Of a stretch of 64,000 nucleotides of DNA, positions 26,086 through 34,793 are shown in pieces. Within the stretch, counting starts at the first letter, position 1. The number at the start of each line of letters is the position of its first letter. The position numbers and the translations under genes are program-made. This DNA comes from an uncultured Alphaproteobacteria bacterium. GTDB lineage: Bacteria > Pseudomonadota > Alphaproteobacteria > MPNO01 > UBA2964. The stretch is taken from positions 570,335 through 634,334 of the forward strand of contig OX638326.1 in NCBI GenBank assembly GCA_951812775.1, read 5' to 3'. The notes beneath the pieces were generated by a model. That model was not told the DNA's origin. It saw only the letters and a list, made by a program, of their open reading frames with translations, and did no database searches.

Positions 26086-27773
26086 GTGAGGTCTCCCTTT
26101 TCTTTTCGATCACCGGCTCCCGGTGTTCCCTCACCTAGTGTACGCACCTCTGTGTTCATCTTCAAATCACCACGGCGTTTTTGCGCAATGATCTCGCCGG
26201 TTTGCCAATACTCTCCGCGCACCGCACGTTTTGCCATGGTCTCAAGGTCCTCGTTCCATTCGCCCATGTCATAGCCATACCAAGGACGTTGCGGCTTGAG
26301 TTTCGGAAGACCAAGCTCGTACCAAATCTCAGCGGCGCCTTCCATATATTCGCGCTTGGGCAGCGAGACCGGCGGATAGGTTTCCTTGAGCGTCGCATCG
26401 ACCAGCACCGCGGAATCGTTCGAGTCCTCCAGCGAGCGCGGGCCATGGCCCTCATCCTTATTCTTGAGAATCTCGACATCGCGATGCGGTTTACAGCGGT
26501 AGGACATCGCCCAAAACACTGCATTAGTATCATCAGGATCGATATCTTCATTGACCGCAATGACCCATTTGCCCTCGGCTTGCCGCAACGAGGCAATACC
26601 ATAGAGCGCACGCCATATCTCTGTGCGCGGCATATCCCGATCCACCACCGCTATAATTAGCTTATGCAGCGAGGTCAGCGGTTCATGGGTACAAACATGC
26701 TTAATCCCCTTGATACCCAGATGATCACGCAGGTGTTCTATCTGTGCTGCTTCATAGGCCGGTCGTTTGATTGCGGAACTTTCCGATGGCGTCACCTGGC
26801 TAACCCAGCTTACCATCACCGCATCCTTACGACGCGTTACGGCGGTGACATCCATGAAACCGTTATATTCCTGCAGATTTACATGACCGTGACTTTCACC
26901 AAACGGCGCTTCGGGCTCCAGCAGTTCAGTCGAGATAAAGCCTTCAATAACGATCTCCGCCTCTGCCGGCACCATCAGATCAACGGTCTTGGCCTTCACG
27001 ACATTGAGCGGCTTACCGCACAAACCGCCGGATACCTGGAACTCGTCATATTTCTCCGGCACTTTCTGCACAGCGGTAAAAGAGACAACCGGTGGCGCCC
27101 CGATAACGATGGCGCACGGCATCGGTTTGCCGAGCTTCTTCCATTCTTCCCAATGCATATAACCGCCGGTGCGCAACTCAATCGACGGGTTGAACCCGAC
27201 CCGATTGGGCGCTTTTACCATGGCGCGGTAATTGCCCATATTCTGGATACCGTTGGTGGGATCCTTGGTGATATAATGGGAGGCGGCAAAATATGGTGCG
27301 TTGTCCCAGCCCGGTGAGGAAATAGGCACCGGTATCTGGTCGACACCGAAACCGTTCAGCAGATCTTCGCCTTCATAGACAAGGTCATGACAGGGAGCGT
27401 CATCAAAATCGACTTCATGGGGATCAATGGGGTTATTGAGTGCCTTGATCCAGGTTTCCTTGATTTCATCCAACTCGCAACCCATGCCGAGCTTGTAAAC
27501 CGCGCTATTTGCAGCCAATCCACCGACCAGAACCGGGATATCGTATTTACGGCCCTTGGCGTCGGTGACGTTATTAAACATCCAGGCTTTGCGATCTTCT
27601 TCCTCGACCCCGCCACGATACTGCCAGCGCACCAACGGGTGCATCTCGGTATCTTTATTGATCTCGCGATCAACCTCGAACAGCAGCCCTGCTTCGCGCA
27701 AAGCAACAATATGTTCATGCAGATCAACGTAGCCGCGCTCTTCCGCAGTCTGTTCCCGGATCGATTTAGCCAT
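26031..27773 (-). CDS. UbiD family decarboxylase with C-terminal extension
   Basis: This 580-residue UbiD-family enzyme starts at ATG 27773 (MAKSIREQTAEE); the frame is open 8 codons further up. Family features are as in the 4.1-kb copy, with the catalytic PEAPFGESHGHVN and SQVTPSESS. The homologous part ends at LKMNTEVRT. The related gene at 4.1 kb stops a few residues later, but here the frame runs on for about 30 low-complexity polar residues into the SDR gene. This suggests the original stop codon was lost. Prenylated FMN would be the cofactor. Confidence 0.85.
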   Translation of the reverse strand: MAKSIREQTAEERGYVDLHEHIVALREAGLLFEVDREINKDTEMHPLVRWQYRGGVEEEDRKAWMFNNVTDAKGRKYDIPVLVGGLAANSAVYKLGMGCELDEIKETWIKALNNPIDPHEVDFDDAPCHDLVYEGEDLLNGFGVDQIPVPISSPGWDNAPYFAASHYITKDPTNGIQNMGNYRAMVKAPNRVGFNPSIELRTGGYMHWEEWKKLGKPMPCAIVIGAPPVVSFTAVQKVPEKYDEFQVSGGLCGKPLNVVKAKTVDLMVPAEAEIVIEGFISTELLEPEAPFGESHGHVNLQEYNGFMDVTAVTRRKDAVMVSWVSQVTPSESSAIKRPAYEAAQIEHLRDHLGIKGIKHVCTHEPLTSLHKLIIAVVDRDMPRTEIWRALYGIASLRQAEGKWVIAVNEDIDPDDTNAVFWAMSYRCKPHRDVEILKNKDEGHGPRSLEDSNDSAVLVDATLKETYPPVSLPKREYMEGAAEIWYELGLPKLKPQRPWYGYDMGEWNEDLETMAKRAVRGEYWQTGEIIAQKRRGDLKMNTEVRTLGEGTPGAGDRKEKGDLTWDGLKDASHSLRVPPKE

Positions 27774-27924
27774 TTTATTTGTCCTTATTCCGCGCAAAGC
27801 CCAAAAATCTGCGCTTTTTCAATCTGCGCGCACCATATTTTTGAGGGCCTTCAGAGTCAATACGGTACCGTATGGTTTTTAAGGGCATGGACGCAAAAAA
27901 ACGGAAGTAAGGCAGGTGATGTCT

Positions 27925-28449
27925 CTACTCTTCGGCGCCCCAGAATTCGCCCTGACGTGGTACCACTTCAACGACACCATTTTCCTTGCTGTCACTGGTA
28001 AGTGGCTCGCCATAGATGTTGTAGCGTCGATGCTCTGCGGTCGGTGGCGTTTTTGCGCCTACACGCAGCAGAATTAACGGCTCATCGCTGACGGCTTCAA
28101 AACGGTAGTAACTGCCAGAGGGCAGCATGATGCCTTCATATTCACCACAAATTTTTTCTTCGCCGCGCGGACCGTAGAAGCACGCCTTACCCTTGAGAAC
28201 CAGGTGGAAATGATCCTGATCAGTATGGTTGTGCAATCCGTTCTCGCCCCCGGAAGCATAGACCTTGAGATTGGCCCACATATTGCCGTTATCGGCAACG
28301 CCCTGATTGCTGCGCCCCTGTTCCAGGAGTTGCGCCCGAAGTTTAAAGAACTGCGCCGGCGGCGCCTTCTCGACATTCGCCTCGCGGATAGCCCGCATTT
28401 CCTCAGTCTCAGTAGCAAGCTGTCCTTTATCAGCAACGTCCAATGGCAT
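27925..28449 (-). CDS. Cupin domain protein
   Basis: This 174-residue single-cupin protein has motif 1 at about residues 72-92 (GGENGLHNHTDQDHFHLVLKG, with His-x-His and a later His) and motif 2 around LPSGSYYRFEAVSDEPLILLRVG. It could be a small metal-dependent oxygenase or isomerase, or a non-enzymatic binder. It lies between UbiD enzymes and next to a TetR gene on the same strand, so a role in the same catabolic unit is plausible but not shown. The 151 bp upstream show no gene. Confidence 0.7.
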   Translation of the reverse strand: MPLDVADKGQLATETEEMRAIREANVEKAPPAQFFKLRAQLLEQGRSNQGVADNGNMWANLKVYASGGENGLHNHTDQDHFHLVLKGKACFYGPRGEEKICGEYEGIMLPSGSYYRFEAVSDEPLILLRVGAKTPPTAEHRRYNIYGEPLTSDSKENGVVEVVPRQGEFWGAEE

Positions 28450-28504
28450 ATCAGCCTCCGTCCTGAATTTGATATCTAAGTTTAATGTCAGCGGTCGCGG
28501 AATG

Positions 28505-29038
28505 CTAGCGGATCAGCATTTCGTGCTTGCGGCGCGCCATCGCCAGGCGGTCGGATTCATTGCGGCTGCCCGAATGCAGGAATTCGGCGCTAATGACAGA
28601 CATATAGACCGCGGCCCGTATTTCCGCCGTTTCCTCATCGTGACCGAGCGCCTTGAACTGATCGATAAAGAACTGGCGACGGACGGCGTCGGCAGCAACG
28701 ATTTTCTGCTCTACCTCGGGATTGCGCTGCGCCCATAGCCTTAAAGCAGCAGCCTGTCCCCGCGTCCCGCGTGTGATGCCACGCTCTATGACCTTCCACA
28801 TGCGGTCACCGGGACTTTCTGAAGCCGACAGGTAGCCGGGCCGGTCTTCTTCCCGCATCCCGAGCCAGCGCTCGATCATCGCATCAACCAGACCCTGACG
28901 GTTTTTAAAATGCCAATAAAAGCTGCCTTTGGTCACGCTGAGTTTGCGCGCAAGCTGCTCGACCCGGATGCCTTCAACACCCGCCTCACCCAAAACATTC
29001 CAAGCGGCGTCGATCCAGTCATCGCGGCTTATGGACAT
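28505..29038 (-). CDS. TetR family transcriptional regulator
   Basis: This 177-residue protein from ATG 29038 has the N-terminal helix-turn-helix GIRVEQLARKLSVTKGSFYWHF (about residues 20-42), a well-preserved TetR motif. The longer frame to 29083 would read through the palindrome repeat and is rejected. It probably controls the surrounding UbiD/cupin/flavoprotein genes; no clear operator was found. Ligand unknown. Confidence 0.85.
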   Translation of the reverse strand: MSISRDDWIDAAWNVLGEAGVEGIRVEQLARKLSVTKGSFYWHFKNRQGLVDAMIERWLGMREEDRPGYLSASESPGDRMWKVIERGITRGTRGQAAALRLWAQRNPEVEQKIVAADAVRRQFFIDQFKALGHDEETAEIRAAVYMSVISAEFLHSGSRNESDRLAMARRKHEMLIR

Positions 29039-29062
29039 ATGCAAGACCTCGGAACCTGCCCA

Positions 29063-29117
29063 CGTCCCCACCCGGCCACCCAATGGGAGTATCCTTGTGG
29101 GTGGCCGGGTGGGGACG
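29063..29117. repeat. Long palindrome, 20-bp arms (second copy of the 5.8-kb family)
   Basis: The arms CGTCCCCACCCGGCCACCCA (29063-29082) and its exact complement (29098-29117) enclose a 15-base loop. Read on the minus strand, the loop carries AAGGATACTCCC, matching the AGGATACT loop of the copy at 5806-5875. The inner arm GGCCACCCA is also shared. The copy lies 25 bp upstream of the TetR start, between it and a UbiD gene on the same strand. Like the first copy, it has no T-run. Confidence 0.85.
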
Positions 29118-29145
29118 CGGACGGTCTAGAAATAATCACAGATAC

Positions 29146-30807
29146 TCAGTCTTCTTCAAACGGATTGCCCGGCACTTCACGAATTGAAGTATTCGGGAAC
29201 ACGTCATTGCGCCGCAGTTGTGCGCTCCGTCGGCCATTTTCCAGATAGTCCCCTTCCGCTGCGCGCTTGGCCATATCATCCCACTGGTCATTCCAGTCAC
29301 CCAGTGAGTAACCATGCCATGGGCTTTCAGGCTTCAGCGGCGGCAGATCGAGTTTTTCCCAAAGGTCCTTAGCGTCTTCCATATATTCTTTCTTGGGCAG
29401 CGCAATCGGCGGCATATCCGATTTCAGCGTCGCATCAATCAGCATCGTTCCGTCTTCACGGCCCATGCGGGTATCGCTCTTAGGGCCATGTCCCCTGTCA
29501 CGATGCGGCAAAATTTGAACATCCAATGCCGGATTGGCGCGATAGGCCAGCGCCCAGAACACGGCATCACCCTCATCAGGATCGATGTCTTCATTCACCG
29601 CAATAATGTATTTACCCACCGCCGAGTTCAGCACCGATGCACCATACAGCGCCCGCCAGATTTCTGTCGTCGGGACACCCCGTTCAAAAACGATGAACAG
29701 CACACGGCGGATATTGGTCAACGGCTCATGCATTGAGACCCGCTTCACGCCCTTGATACCAAGATTGTCTGTCAGATGGTTGTACCAGACTGGCTCCCAG
29801 GCAACGCGCTTGATGACACTGGATTCAGACGGCGTCACCTGTGAAATGATGCTCGCTATCACCGCGTTCTTGCGATGGGTGATCGCCGTGATCTCCATGA
29901 TGTTATTGTAATCTTCGAGCGCGATATGGCCGTGGCTTTCACCAAACGGTGCTTCCGGTTCGAGATATTCCGGATCGATATAGCCTTCGACAACGATCTC
30001 GGCCTCCGCCGGAACCATCAGATCCATCGTCTTGGCCTTCACCATATTGATCGGATTGCCGACGAGACCACCAGCAACGCCAACCTCATCAACGCCAAGC
30101 TGGAGCTTTTGCGGGGCGCAGTAACACACGCTGGGCGGCCCACCGAGGATGATCGCCATCGGCATCTTCTCGCCGCGTTCCTTATATTGCAGCCAGTGTT
30201 GATAACCTTCGGCGCCCCCGGAACGTACCGACATCCGCACCGCCATCCGCGTTGAGCTTTTCAGCCCGGCGCGATAGGTGCCCATGTTTTGCACACCGGT
30301 TTCGGGATTGCGGCTGATACAGCCGGTCGCCGTAAAGTAAGGCGCGCTGTCGAAACCCGGCGTCGAGATTGGGATTGGCAGGCTATCAAGCCCCTTGCCT
30401 TCCCCTTCCAGATCAGAGTCGATGACCACCTCATGACACGGCGCCTCAGTGACTTCGCGCGGCGCGATCGGATTGGCAATCGCATTGCTCCAGACCTTGC
30501 CGATGTCTTCAACCGGCGCCCCGATGCCAATACTGTAAATCGCCCGATTGGCCGAGAGTGCCCCCACCGCGACCGGCAGGTTATATTTCTGGTCCCGCGA
30601 GCAGGTGATGTTGTTAAAGACGAACGCCTTGCGATCGGTTTCCGGGATACCACCGCGGAACTGCCAGCGCACCAGCGGGTGCATCTCGGTGTCCTTATTG
30701 ACCGGCTTGTCGATGGTCTCTAGCAGACCCGCCTCATCAAGCGACTTCAGATGGTCCTGAAAATCCGGATATCCCTTGCCATCAAACGATTTAGGATCGT
30801 TCGTCAT
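29146..30807 (-). CDS. UbiD family decarboxylase
   Basis: This 553-residue UbiD-family enzyme is of the same type as those at 4.1 and 26.0 kb: ISTPGFDSAPYF, MVPAEAEIVVEGYIDPEYL, the catalytic PEAPFGESHGHIA and SQVTPSESSVIKR. The start is ATG 30807, behind GGGAGAG. It is the fifth UbiD-family gene in the window and lies downstream of a fumarate-reductase-like flavoprotein and a TctA-type transporter on the same strand. Together these suggest uptake, reduction and decarboxylation of a carboxylated substrate. Confidence 0.85.
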   Translation of the reverse strand: MTNDPKSFDGKGYPDFQDHLKSLDEAGLLETIDKPVNKDTEMHPLVRWQFRGGIPETDRKAFVFNNITCSRDQKYNLPVAVGALSANRAIYSIGIGAPVEDIGKVWSNAIANPIAPREVTEAPCHEVVIDSDLEGEGKGLDSLPIPISTPGFDSAPYFTATGCISRNPETGVQNMGTYRAGLKSSTRMAVRMSVRSGGAEGYQHWLQYKERGEKMPMAIILGGPPSVCYCAPQKLQLGVDEVGVAGGLVGNPINMVKAKTMDLMVPAEAEIVVEGYIDPEYLEPEAPFGESHGHIALEDYNNIMEITAITHRKNAVIASIISQVTPSESSVIKRVAWEPVWYNHLTDNLGIKGVKRVSMHEPLTNIRRVLFIVFERGVPTTEIWRALYGASVLNSAVGKYIIAVNEDIDPDEGDAVFWALAYRANPALDVQILPHRDRGHGPKSDTRMGREDGTMLIDATLKSDMPPIALPKKEYMEDAKDLWEKLDLPPLKPESPWHGYSLGDWNDQWDDMAKRAAEGDYLENGRRSAQLRRNDVFPNTSIREVPGNPFEED

Positions 30808-30934
30808 GCCTACTCTCCCTGCTCAATTCTTCTTGGGACAGGCGCAACAGAAAGCCCGCGCCGCCCATACCTATGCGTATGGTCTAAAACCTATAGCGCA
30901 CAACGAATATTGGCAATGCGGGCCTAATGGAAGA

Positions 30935-32473
30935 TCAGGCGCCCAAACCAGCGACCTCTTTGCCCGCGATGCGACCGGTGACAAAGCACTCGGCAATATT
31001 GCCACCAGCGAGATAGAGGTGGCCGAATGAGCTGCCCATCTCGCCTGCCGCATAGAGCCGCGGGATCGCGTCCCCATTGACGTCGATGATGCGCTGTTTG
31101 GCATCATGCACCGGCCCACCCTGGGTGTTTGACAGTACCGGCCAGACCTGACCGCCATAGTACGGCGGACGCTGGATTTTCATCATGGTGCCTGCCGGGC
31201 GGCCAAACTCGGTATCGTTCTTGGTCACACACATCTCGTTCCAGCGCGCCATGGATTCTTCGGCCTTGTCACCATCAACGCCAAACATCTCGGCCAACTC
31301 GCCGACAGTATCGGCTTTCTTGATGATGCCTTCCTCGATTTCCTTGCTGTTATCCTGGCTCCAGACATAGGTCATGTCGCGTTCGTTATAGGCCGGGTTG
31401 CCCATCGGGAAACGACGTTTGCCCAGCTCGTCATAAATCAGCAGAGATGGGATACGCGGGAAGCTTCGGGTGACAGGATCATAATGTTCCATCGGTCGCC
31501 AGCCGGTATCCTGCACATAAGGCGGGAATTCGTTCATATAGCGTTCGCCATATTTATCCAGGATGATCCACGGCGCCTGCACAACGGCACGCTGCTCCAG
31601 TCCCGGTATCCAGTCAGGAAAGCGTTTTACCCGAATGCCATAGGGGAACATTTCCTTGTCAGGATGCAAGAAGCCGTAGGAGCCGTGGAAATGCCACATG
31701 TGCCACAGATCAGCACCCAATGACTGGGCCATGCGGATGCCGTCACCAGTGTTGCCACCGTTCGCCGCCGTCCTCACCGGCATAATCTGCCAGTATTGCT
31801 TTTGCATTTCCTGATTAGCTTCAAACCCGCCACTGGCGAGGATAACGCCTTTCTTCGTACGTATGCGGCGCTCGCCATTGGGCGTATCAACGACGATGCC
31901 AATGACTTCACGATCCGCATTGGATATCAGTTTCTTGGCAGGGGTGCTGCACCGCACTTCGATACCGCGTTCCTCGACATTCTTTTGCAGCACATAGAAC
32001 ACCAGTGGACCACCTGGGCGGCCTTTGACCTGCGGGTAAACTGTGGCGGCGTCGATATTCGGGATGGCGGTAATCTGCGTGTAATAGAAAGCGTCTTCGC
32101 CGGGGAATGGATAGTTGCCGCCGCGCTCGCGGATCATAAATTCCGCACCGGGCAGTTCCGTCAACTTACGTGCATAGGCCTCATTATCCACCATACCGTC
32201 GGCCAGCGCCCGCAGCACCGGATCAGGCGTACGACCGGAGTTGGTGTGTTTTAAATAGGTGAAGGCACCATCGGGGTTTTTGGTCGAGCAAATCGCACCA
32301 TGAGAGCAGATCGAAATCCCGCCGGGATCAGGCATTTTTTCGACAACCAGCACCTTGGCGTCAGCATCATGGGCTTCAATCGCCGAGACACCGCCCGCAA
32401 ACCCGAAGCCAACAACGACAACATCATATTCTTCGTCGAACTGTTGCTCCGACCCGTTACTCTTTGACGCCAT
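30935..32473 (-). CDS. FAD-binding oxidoreductase, fumarate reductase/ketosteroid dehydrogenase type
   Basis: This 512-residue flavoprotein has the N-terminal Rossmann loop VVVGFGFAGGVSAIEA (about residues 18-33), GVILASGGFEAN (about 207) and a C-terminal RLYAAGEMGSSFGHLYLAGGNIAE that closes the FAD site. These are features of the fumarate reductase/succinate dehydrogenase flavoprotein superfamily, which also includes 3-ketosteroid dehydrogenase and urocanate reductase. No signal peptide is visible, so it is cytoplasmic. Adjacent UbiD and transporter genes suggest an enoic or cyclic acid substrate. Confidence 0.8.
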   Translation of the reverse strand: MASKSNGSEQQFDEEYDVVVVGFGFAGGVSAIEAHDADAKVLVVEKMPDPGGISICSHGAICSTKNPDGAFTYLKHTNSGRTPDPVLRALADGMVDNEAYARKLTELPGAEFMIRERGGNYPFPGEDAFYYTQITAIPNIDAATVYPQVKGRPGGPLVFYVLQKNVEERGIEVRCSTPAKKLISNADREVIGIVVDTPNGERRIRTKKGVILASGGFEANQEMQKQYWQIMPVRTAANGGNTGDGIRMAQSLGADLWHMWHFHGSYGFLHPDKEMFPYGIRVKRFPDWIPGLEQRAVVQAPWIILDKYGERYMNEFPPYVQDTGWRPMEHYDPVTRSFPRIPSLLIYDELGKRRFPMGNPAYNERDMTYVWSQDNSKEIEEGIIKKADTVGELAEMFGVDGDKAEESMARWNEMCVTKNDTEFGRPAGTMMKIQRPPYYGGQVWPVLSNTQGGPVHDAKQRIIDVNGDAIPRLYAAGEMGSSFGHLYLAGGNIAECFVTGRIAGKEVAGLGA

Positions 32474-32558
32474 AATTTATCTCTCTGTCCTCAACTGCTG
32501 GCGTCCATCATAAATCATGGAACAGGCCACGAAAATACTTGGCGGGAAAATCAGCCAT

Positions 32559-32592
32559 AAAAAAGCGCCGGTCTCGTGAAAGACCGGCGCTT
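32559..32592 (-). terminator. Rho-independent terminator after the TctA-TctB gene
   Basis: AAGCGCCGGTCT at 32563-32574 pairs perfectly with AGACCGGCGCTT at 32581-32592 around the loop CGTGAA. On the minus strand the 12-bp stem is followed by a run of six T. It stands 22 bp after the transporter stop and separates it from the flavoprotein gene downstream. Confidence 0.9.
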
Positions 32593-32613
32593 CTTTGTCT
32601 CTATGGACTAACC

Positions 32614-34740
32614 CTAGAAGAGGTTCGCCCAGTTGATCGTCCGTAGAACCGGCCATATATCGCCGACCACAGATTGTGGCCACGGAATAATCAGGACGTG
32701 GTGGAACAAGACATAGCAGAATACCCACAGTGAGCAGGAAATGCCCATTGTGACGGCCCAGCTCGCCTTGCCCCAGAACCGCATATAGCCGACCAAGAAG
32801 AGGAACATAGAAACCATCAACCCGACGATCGACGCCATCAGGAAGAAGAACCCACACCAGCCGAAATAGGCAAAAGCTCTTCTCGTGATCGTCGCTTTGT
32901 CGAGGTCACCGAAATCCACCACGATATCGAAATGAGCGTCGGATTCCGCTTCTTCCTTGGTAACTTCCTTGCCATCAATATCCTTGCTGGTCACCATTTT
33001 CGCACCCTGCTGGTAGAACAGCTTGGCGAACATATAGAACAGCAGAATAATCACAGCCAAATAGCCGACCACCTGCGGTACAAGCCGCGCCCCAAACTCC
33101 CAGCTGGACGCAATCCACAGCTCCGTCGCGAACAATGCCAGGATGCCAACGGCAAAAGCAAAGTCGAGGTCGAACCCGCGCGGGTTGTAAGCAAACGTCG
33201 AGGTTTGTGACGTCGTCTTACCCGCTGCCAGATCCTTACGTTTTTGACGAACCTGATTGATATAAGGACTCATGATGCCATAGAAGGTGATGATGAACAT
33301 CACGACCACAACCGGGAACTCGGTGATGTCATAGGTCCATTGCGCGCCATAGCGTTCGACGGAAATGAACATATAACGCTCAACAAGCCCACCGAGCACG
33401 AAGCCCAATACCAGAGGAGGCCTTGGCCAACGCAAACGCTTCATGATGAAGCCAAGCAGACCGAAGCCAAGCAATGCCCAGATATCGCCCCACTGACGTG
33501 ATCCCTGGAATGCACCGACGAACACAACCGCCAGAACGATCGGTACCAGAATACCGGGTCGGATCAGGGCGAGTTTTGCAAGTTGACTTGCGAAGGTGAA
33601 ACAAATACCGGCGCCAAGAATATTGGCAACGGCGACTGACCACACCATCGTGTAGGTAACGTCCAGTTTCTTCGTCACCATGTCAGGTCCGGGGACCAGA
33701 CCATGGATCAGGAAGGCGCCAAGGATAAGCGCCATCGATGCGGAACCAGGAACACCGAAAGCAATGGTTGGCACCAGAGCACCACCCTCTTTCGCGTTGT
33801 TCGAGCTTTCCGATGCGATAACGCCGCGAACATCACCTTTACCAAAGTACAGGTCCGCATCCTTCTCCGTTCGTGCCGCATGGCCGTAGGCAATCCAGTC
33901 AACAACCGACGCTCCAATCCCGGGAACGGCCCCGAGTCCAGCACCGATCGTGCCACAGCGCATAACCAGCCACATGTTTTTGAACACGTCGCGAACGCCA
34001 ACAAGTTGGCTATCTTTGACTTCGGTATCCCTACCTTCAGCCGCAATCGATTTCTGCTGGATTGCGAGATCGGCAAGTTCTGGAATAGCAAACAGTCCGA
34101 GAGCAAGAGGTACAACTGGCAGACCATCCCACAGATAAAGCGAGTCAAAGGTCCATCTCAATGTACCGGTTTGTGGATCATCACCAGCCGTCGAGACCAG
34201 AATACCGATGCAGGCACCGGCCAGACCTTTAAGAAGTGAGCCACCGCTCAATACGGAGGCAAGTGAAAGTCCGAAGATACAGAACGAGAGCAGTTCGGGA
34301 GACCCGATATGCAACATTACCGGACGCAGGATCGGGATACTGACACCAAGCAGCAAAGCACCCCAAAGACCACCTATCACCGAAGCGGTAAAGGCCGCGC
34401 CGTATGCACGCCCTGCCTGTCCTTTTCGTGACATTGGATAACCATCGAGGATCGTCGCTGCCGACCCTACTGTCCCTGGCACACCAAACATAACGGCCGG
34501 TATCGTATCCGACGTCACCGTCACCGATTGAAGTCCCATCAGGAACGCCAGCGCGGTATAGGCATTCATATCGAATGTAAACGGCAGCAGAAGTGATAAC
34601 CCGACCAGACCACCAAGTCCGGGGATAACACCAACAATAAGACCAATGATAACGCCCAAGGCCAAGAAGCCTAGCCGTTCAAAAGTGAACAGAATTGTTA
34701 GTGCCTGTCCTGCTTCACTTAATAGGGAAATGTCTTCCAT
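32614..34740 (-). CDS. Tripartite tricarboxylate transporter, TctA-TctB fusion
   Basis: This 708-residue membrane protein has residues 1-500 matching TctA, the large permease: GVIPGLGGLVGLSLLLPFTF, DTIPAVMFGVPGTVGSAATILDGYPM, GAVPGIGASVVDWIAYGHA and AFGVPGSASMALILGAFLIHGL. A charged linker (NQVRQKRKDLAAGKT) follows. About 190 residues with four hydrophobic segments then resemble the small TctB subunit. The usual TctC periplasmic binding protein is not encoded nearby. Such systems import carboxylates with sodium or protons. The 5' leader carries three repeats that include the ribosome site. Confidence 0.85.
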   Translation of the reverse strand: MEDISLLSEAGQALTILFTFERLGFLALGVIIGLIVGVIPGLGGLVGLSLLLPFTFDMNAYTALAFLMGLQSVTVTSDTIPAVMFGVPGTVGSAATILDGYPMSRKGQAGRAYGAAFTASVIGGLWGALLLGVSIPILRPVMLHIGSPELLSFCIFGLSLASVLSGGSLLKGLAGACIGILVSTAGDDPQTGTLRWTFDSLYLWDGLPVVPLALGLFAIPELADLAIQQKSIAAEGRDTEVKDSQLVGVRDVFKNMWLVMRCGTIGAGLGAVPGIGASVVDWIAYGHAARTEKDADLYFGKGDVRGVIASESSNNAKEGGALVPTIAFGVPGSASMALILGAFLIHGLVPGPDMVTKKLDVTYTMVWSVAVANILGAGICFTFASQLAKLALIRPGILVPIVLAVVFVGAFQGSRQWGDIWALLGFGLLGFIMKRLRWPRPPLVLGFVLGGLVERYMFISVERYGAQWTYDITEFPVVVVMFIITFYGIMSPYINQVRQKRKDLAAGKTTSQTSTFAYNPRGFDLDFAFAVGILALFATELWIASSWEFGARLVPQVVGYLAVIILLFYMFAKLFYQQGAKMVTSKDIDGKEVTKEEAESDAHFDIVVDFGDLDKATITRRAFAYFGWCGFFFLMASIVGLMVSMFLFLVGYMRFWGKASWAVTMGISCSLWVFCYVLFHHVLIIPWPQSVVGDIWPVLRTINWANLF

Positions 34741-34741
34741 T

Positions 34742-34793
34742 ATTCTCGCCTATAAAATTCTCGCCTATAAAAATTTCATTCTCGCCTATAAAA
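34742..34793 (-). repeat. Triplicated leader repeat containing the ribosome-binding site
   Basis: Three copies of ATTCTCGCCTATAAAA (plus strand) begin at 34742, 34757 and 34778, directly upstream of the transporter start at 34740. On the coding strand each copy gives TATAGGCGAGAAT with an AGGCGAG Shine-Dalgarno-like core. Only the copy closest to the ATG has the right spacing. The farthest one is followed by an ATG opening a 4-codon frame (MKFL, stop TAG). Slippage between such repeats could tune expression. Confidence 0.7.

Noticed and set aside
28505..29083. Longer TetR start at 29083
   Set aside because: The extra 15 residues are translated from the palindromic repeat; ATG 29038 gives a normal TetR N-terminus.
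34742..34793. Three short direct repeats considered as a CRISPR remnant
   Set aside because: Units are 16 bp with almost no spacers, include the ribosome site, and no cas genes are present.
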